DNA of 64,000 nt from positions 1 to 64,000 of the forward strand of contig DXXK01000016.1 of NCBI GenBank assembly GCA_019416425.1, given 5' to 3'. Made by a program: the position numbers and the translations under genes. A model generated the notes under the pieces. The model was not told the origin of the DNA. It worked only from the letters and a program-made list of their open reading frames with translations, and did no database searches. Below are positions 60,893-64,000 of this stretch, piece after piece; positions within the stretch are counted from its first letter, which is position 1, and each line of letters begins with the position of its first letter. This stretch comes from Bacteroidales bacterium. Its GTDB lineage: Bacteria > Bacteroidota > Bacteroidia > Bacteroidales > Muribaculaceae.

Positions 60893-61218
60893 ATGTATTT
60901 TCAAATCTCCGTGCCGCGAGAGACACCGTATATAATAAGGTGTGGCACACCCCGAAAGGGAAGCTCTCTTCTAAATTGAGGGGCCTTTGCGACGGTATTC
61001 CTCAAAAACAACGGCTCTTGGTCGTAACCATTATGCTCTGCGCCTTCGTCCTGATCGCCTTCTTCGTGTTCGGTCATGCCTGCTATAAAATCGGGCTGGG
61101 ACACTCCGGCCGACTTGTGGAGGTCGAGCATATCCAGCCGCTTGAAATAAACAATCCCGATGTCAAACCGATAGCTCCCGCTGCCTATGACGATGCAAGA
61201 ATGGAAAGCGAAGATTAA
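60889..61218 (+). CDS. traL: TraL (DUF3989)
   Basis: The 109-residue protein has a basic N-terminus (KGKLSSKLRGLCDGIPQKQR), one membrane helix (LLVVTIMLCAFVLIAFFVFG) and a short periplasmic tail (VEHIQPLEINNPDVKPIAPA). It matches DUF3989/TraL by order and build. It overlaps traK by 4 nt and traM by 32 nt. Exact function in the channel is unknown. Confidence 0.85.
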   Translation: MNVFSNLRAARDTVYNKVWHTPKGKLSSKLRGLCDGIPQKQRLLVVTIMLCAFVLIAFFVFGHACYKIGLGHSGRLVEVEHIQPLEINNPDVKPIAPAAYDDARMESED

Positions 61219-62383
61219 CGGTTTCTTCCAGCCAAAATCACAGGCTGAACGGCAGAAGATGATGAAATATCTCATCGTGATGCCGGCCGCCATTCTCTGT
61301 GGAGCCGTGATACTATGGCTTCTTTACAGCAGTCTCAACAAGAGCGACGGGCATGTAGGCGATGCCTTCAACACCGAGATACCGGAAGGTGAAAACGAAG
61401 GTATGAAGGATAAGATGTCGGAATATGAAGCCGCAGCAGCCGCTAAAGAGAAAGAGTCTCAACAGACAGCGATAGCGTCGCTGGATACTCTCTCGACAAG
61501 TCGGGAGGTTGCCGCCAATACACCATCCGCGGTTGAGACATCGGCGCAGGTTTATCAGGAAGTACAGGCTTCGCTAAACGATTTCTATATTCCGGAGAGT
61601 ACCGAGGCGGCGCAGGTCGCAGAGTTGCAGGCCCGGATAGATGAGCTGGAGGCTCAGAATATTACGGCGCAGCAACATGTTCAGCAGCCGAATGAGCTGG
61701 AACTTATGGAACGCTCCTACCAGTTGGCGGCTCAGTATATGGGTAACGGCGGCAATCAACCGGTACCTGTATCAGCCGACGATGAGAAAGGGAAACGCAA
61801 TGTGCAGCCGGTGGCGCAGGTAAACAGAAATGTGGTTTCAACTCTCGGATCATCTTCGACAGTCAGGGGCTTTACGACAGCGGTCGGAACGATGAAAGAG
61901 GTTTCCAAGAACACAATCGCCGCAGTTGTCGCCAGTAATCAGAGTGTAACCGACGGAGAGAGTGTGAAGTTACGGACCACTGAACCTATGTGGGTAGGCT
62001 CACGCCTTATTCCCCGCAACACCGTAATTGTCGGCTCTGCAAGAGTGCAGGGTGAGAGGTTGGAGATTGAAATATCCTCCATCGAGTGCGACGGCTCTAT
62101 CTACGATGTGGAGTTGCAGGTCTATGACTCCGACGGTCAGGAAGGTATCAATATCCCCAATTCTATGGAGAGCGATGCGCTTCATGAAATCGGCGCCAAT
62201 ATGGGCAGTACGATGGGTAGTTCAATCAATATCTCCACCGATGCGGGAGCGCAGATAGCCTCCGATGTTGGTCGCGGTCTGATAAACGGTGTCAGCCAGT
62301 ATCTCAACAAGAAGCTGCGGACCGTGAAAGTCCACCTCAAAGCCGGCTACCATGTTATGCTCCACCAGCCGGAAGATATATGA
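61187..62383 (+). CDS. traM: TraM, VirB10-like channel protein
   Basis: The 398-residue protein has a basic start, one membrane helix (YLIVMPAAILCGAVILWLLY), a long Ala/Glu/Gln-rich periplasmic rod (AQVAELQARIDELEAQNITA) and a C-terminal beta domain: KNTIAAVVASNQSVTDGESV, PMWVGSRLIPRNTVIVGSAR and VKVHLKAGYHVMLHQPEDI. This resembles VirB10/TraM bridging proteins. An internal ATG at 61193 could also be used. It overlaps traL by 32 nt. Confidence 0.9.
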   Translation: MTMQEWKAKINGFFQPKSQAERQKMMKYLIVMPAAILCGAVILWLLYSSLNKSDGHVGDAFNTEIPEGENEGMKDKMSEYEAAAAAKEKESQQTAIASLDTLSTSREVAANTPSAVETSAQVYQEVQASLNDFYIPESTEAAQVAELQARIDELEAQNITAQQHVQQPNELELMERSYQLAAQYMGNGGNQPVPVSADDEKGKRNVQPVAQVNRNVVSTLGSSSTVRGFTTAVGTMKEVSKNTIAAVVASNQSVTDGESVKLRTTEPMWVGSRLIPRNTVIVGSARVQGERLEIEISSIECDGSIYDVELQVYDSDGQEGINIPNSMESDALHEIGANMGSTMGSSINISTDAGAQIASDVGRGLINGVSQYLNKKLRTVKVHLKAGYHVMLHQPEDI

Positions 62384-62409
62384 TTATTTACCACTTAATC
62401 CACAATCAA

Positions 62410-63435
62410 ATGAATTTCAAATTATTTTTTCTTTCTCTCGTTGCCGTCGTCGGTATGGCAACACCCGCCTTCGCAAAAGGCAAAAGGACGGTCAATAGTG
62501 CCGATAACAATGTGTCGCCTGACACCGAACAGGTAATAACCAAAGCGACTGAACACGACTTGAACGTGTACGGCGACAACTACACCGACGGTGACAAGTT
62601 CAGCGGTCTTACCCGAAAAGTCGGCTTCGACCGCATGATTCCGCCTCACGCCTTAGAGGTATGTTATGACAAAACGACGCACATCATCTTTCCGGCAGAG
62701 ATCACCTATGTCGATTTGGGCAATGAAAACCTTGTCGCCGGACTTGCCGACGGTGCGAAGAACGTGCTGCGTGTCAAATCAGCCTTCAAGTCGTTCAAAC
62801 AGGAGACCAACCTCTCGGTAATCACCGATGACGGCTCCTATTATGTATTCAATGTCAAGTTTGCCAAAGAACCGCTGTTGCTCAGTATCGAAATGACGGA
62901 CTTCCTCCATGACGGCGAATCGGTGAACCGCCCCAACAACGCGCAGGAAATCTATCTTGAACGCCTCGGCAGTGAAAGTCCTATGCTTGTCAAGCTGATT
63001 ATGAAAAGTATCTACAAGCAGAACAAGCGTGAAATCAAACATATCGGCTCAAAGCGTTTCGGCGTTCAATTTCTCCTTAAATCCATCTACGCCAACAACG
63101 GTCTGCTGTATTTTCATACGGAGCTGAAGAATACATCCAATATTCCTTTCGACATAGATTTTGTATCGTTCAAAATTGTGGATAAGAAGGTTATCAAGCG
63201 TACCGCCATGCAGGAGCAGGTCTTGGAGCCTCTCCGCGCCCAGAACTATGTCGTGGGCGTTCCCGCAAAATCCTCTGAACGCACTGTGTTTGCGCTGGAG
63301 AAATTCACAATTCCCGATGATAAGCAACTCGTGATCGAAATTGCAGAAAAAGACGGCGGCCGCCACCAGTCCTTCGTGGTGGAGAACGAGGATATTGTGC
63401 GTGCAAACGTAATCGACGAACTTTCAATCCAGTAA
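62410..63435 (+). CDS. traN: TraN (DUF4138), VirB9-like
   Basis: The 341-residue protein from MNFKLFFLSLVAVVGMATPA (Sec signal ending AFAKG) has LEVCYDKTTHIIFPAEITYV, DLGNENLVAGLADGAKNVLR and VKSAFKSFKQETNLSVITDD, the VirB9-like beta-sandwich start of DUF4138. A C-terminal domain follows with LYFHTELKNTSNIPFDIDFV. It forms part of the outer-membrane core complex. The ATG follows leader motif CCACTTAATCCACAATC, which decides against the earlier in-frame start at 62380. Confidence 0.9.
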   Translation: MNFKLFFLSLVAVVGMATPAFAKGKRTVNSADNNVSPDTEQVITKATEHDLNVYGDNYTDGDKFSGLTRKVGFDRMIPPHALEVCYDKTTHIIFPAEITYVDLGNENLVAGLADGAKNVLRVKSAFKSFKQETNLSVITDDGSYYVFNVKFAKEPLLLSIEMTDFLHDGESVNRPNNAQEIYLERLGSESPMLVKLIMKSIYKQNKREIKHIGSKRFGVQFLLKSIYANNGLLYFHTELKNTSNIPFDIDFVSFKIVDKKVIKRTAMQEQVLEPLRAQNYVVGVPAKSSERTVFALEKFTIPDDKQLVIEIAEKDGGRHQSFVVENEDIVRANVIDELSIQ

Positions 63436-63438
63436 TCT

Positions 63439-64000
63439 ATGAGAAAAGCGATAATGATAATCGCTGCCATGCTTGCCCTCTGCGGAGGGCAGGCAATGGC
63501 CCAGCGATGCCTCCCCGGTATGTCAGCGGTGGAAATAAAGGCTGATATGGCAGACGGTTTCTATACCGGCAACTCCCGCGACTGCGGATATTCATTCGGA
63601 GTGTTTTACTCGGTGTTCAAGGGTAGTGCGAACACTTGGAGCTTTGGCGGCGAGTATCTTCAGACCTATAAACCATACGCCGAAAAGGGCCGTATCCCCG
63701 TAGCGCAGTTCACGGCGGAGGCGGGATACAATCTGCACCTTGTCAGCGACTATTCGCAGACATTCCACCTCTATGGCGGCGTGTCGGCTCTCGGTGGCTA
63801 CGAAACGGTGAACTGGGGCAGACACACCCTGTCTGACGGTTCCACGCTCCACAACGGCGACGCCTTCATCTATGGCGGTGCGCTCACTCTCTCGGCAGAT
63901 TTCTATCTCTCGGATAAAATCGCCCTGACAGCCAATGTGAAAGAGCGGTTTGTATTCGGCAACTCAACCGGGCATTTCCATACGCAGTATGGTGTCGGCG
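63439..64000 (+). CDS. traO: TraO, outer-membrane transfer protein (3' end outside window)
   Basis: 187 codons are visible from MRKAIMIIAAMLALCGGQAM (Sec signal ending AMAQ). The body shows MSAVEIKADMADGFYTGNSR, CGYSFGVFYSVFKGSANTWS, and alternating barrel-like strands (AEAGYNLHLVSDYSQTFHLY, GGALTLSADFYLSDKIALTA). This fits conjugal transfer protein TraO. It starts 3 nt after traN. The frame is open at the window end. TraP and later genes would follow. Confidence 0.85.
   Translation, partial: MRKAIMIIAAMLALCGGQAMAQRCLPGMSAVEIKADMADGFYTGNSRDCGYSFGVFYSVFKGSANTWSFGGEYLQTYKPYAEKGRIPVAQFTAEAGYNLHLVSDYSQTFHLYGGVSALGGYETVNWGRHTLSDGSTLHNGDAFIYGGALTLSADFYLSDKIALTANVKERFVFGNSTGHFHTQYGVG

Larger units (their letters stand above)
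20536..64000. mobile_element. Integrative conjugative element, CTnDOT-like transfer genes (partial)
   Basis: A tyrosine integrase lies next to the 3' end of tRNA-Lys. Regulatory and mobilisation genes, an oriT-like structure and a rightward tra operon (traA to traO) follow. The right end is beyond the window, so length and the second att site cannot be read. GC content falls visibly at the tRNA compared with the host part, and the cargo at 29,000-41,500 is more AT-rich still, suggesting at least two layers of acquisition. Confidence 0.9.

Overview
The window looks like Bacteroidales DNA (gut type, possibly Muribaculaceae; the family is an inference). Promoter-like TAnnTTTG boxes recur. The proteins belong to families typical of the order: NVEALA peptide, BF3164-type beta-propeller lipoprotein, DUF1573 lipoprotein, GLPGLI proteins and Tra/Mob proteins of the CTnDOT type. 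It falls into two parts joined at a tRNA-Lys gene.

1-20,535 is the host chromosome, visibly more GC-rich than the rest. The right end of an IS21-like element has cut the 3' end of a TlpA-like gene (1-344). Then come a TPR/HTH membrane regulator read leftward and, divergent from it, a long rightward locus. This locus holds a small secreted beta protein, a DUF1573 thioredoxin-like lipoprotein, an NVEALA pre-peptide, a beta-propeller lipoprotein, a transglutaminase-like lipoprotein, a private signal peptidase I, a shortened O-antigen-ligase-like protein, and a complete RND pump with one adaptor, two different permeases and a TolC-like channel (2,205-18,381). Gene spacing and content suggest that a small Cys-rich peptide is made, cut, perhaps modified and exported. 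A strongly codon-biased TPR lipoprotein gene (minus strand) and tRNA-Lys(CTT) close the region.

From the tRNA 3' end to beyond position 64,000 lies an integrative conjugative element. Its layout is: a tyrosine integrase next to the tRNA with a cluster of GGTGGCAA boxes; two small HTH proteins (excisionase type); a leftward group encoding a catalytically degenerate type IA topoisomerase homologue, a DUF3945/DUF4099 protein, an HTH protein and a small membrane protein, behind a leader of about 460 nt; and an RteB-like regulator with a degenerate receiver and Walker B. The cargo follows (29,028-41,516, more AT-rich): a leftward operon of three GLPGLI proteins and an outer-membrane receptor, a Crp/Fnr regulator, a LuxR-type regulator with a partial tandem duplication, a small Rossmann-like protein, and a rightward set (GLPGLI, small barrel, receptor) with three near-identical operator/promoter copies and gene remnants between them. 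Next are a 2025-residue methylase-MutS-helicase protein, a DUF1896 protein, the coupling protein MobC, the relaxase MobB, and MobA. A likely oriT (52,005-52,080) separates the leftward mob genes from the rightward tra operon, which runs from the ParA-like traA to traO and is cut by the window end.

Many element genes start behind the same leader motif (CACTAAATCCACA type), which may be a shared translational or regulatory signal. The most unusual points are the NVEALA peptide/export locus, the two degenerate 'enzymes' (topoisomerase and RteB-like), the triple operator of the GLPGLI/receptor cargo, and the LuxR gene whose duplicated 5' part differs only at silent positions.
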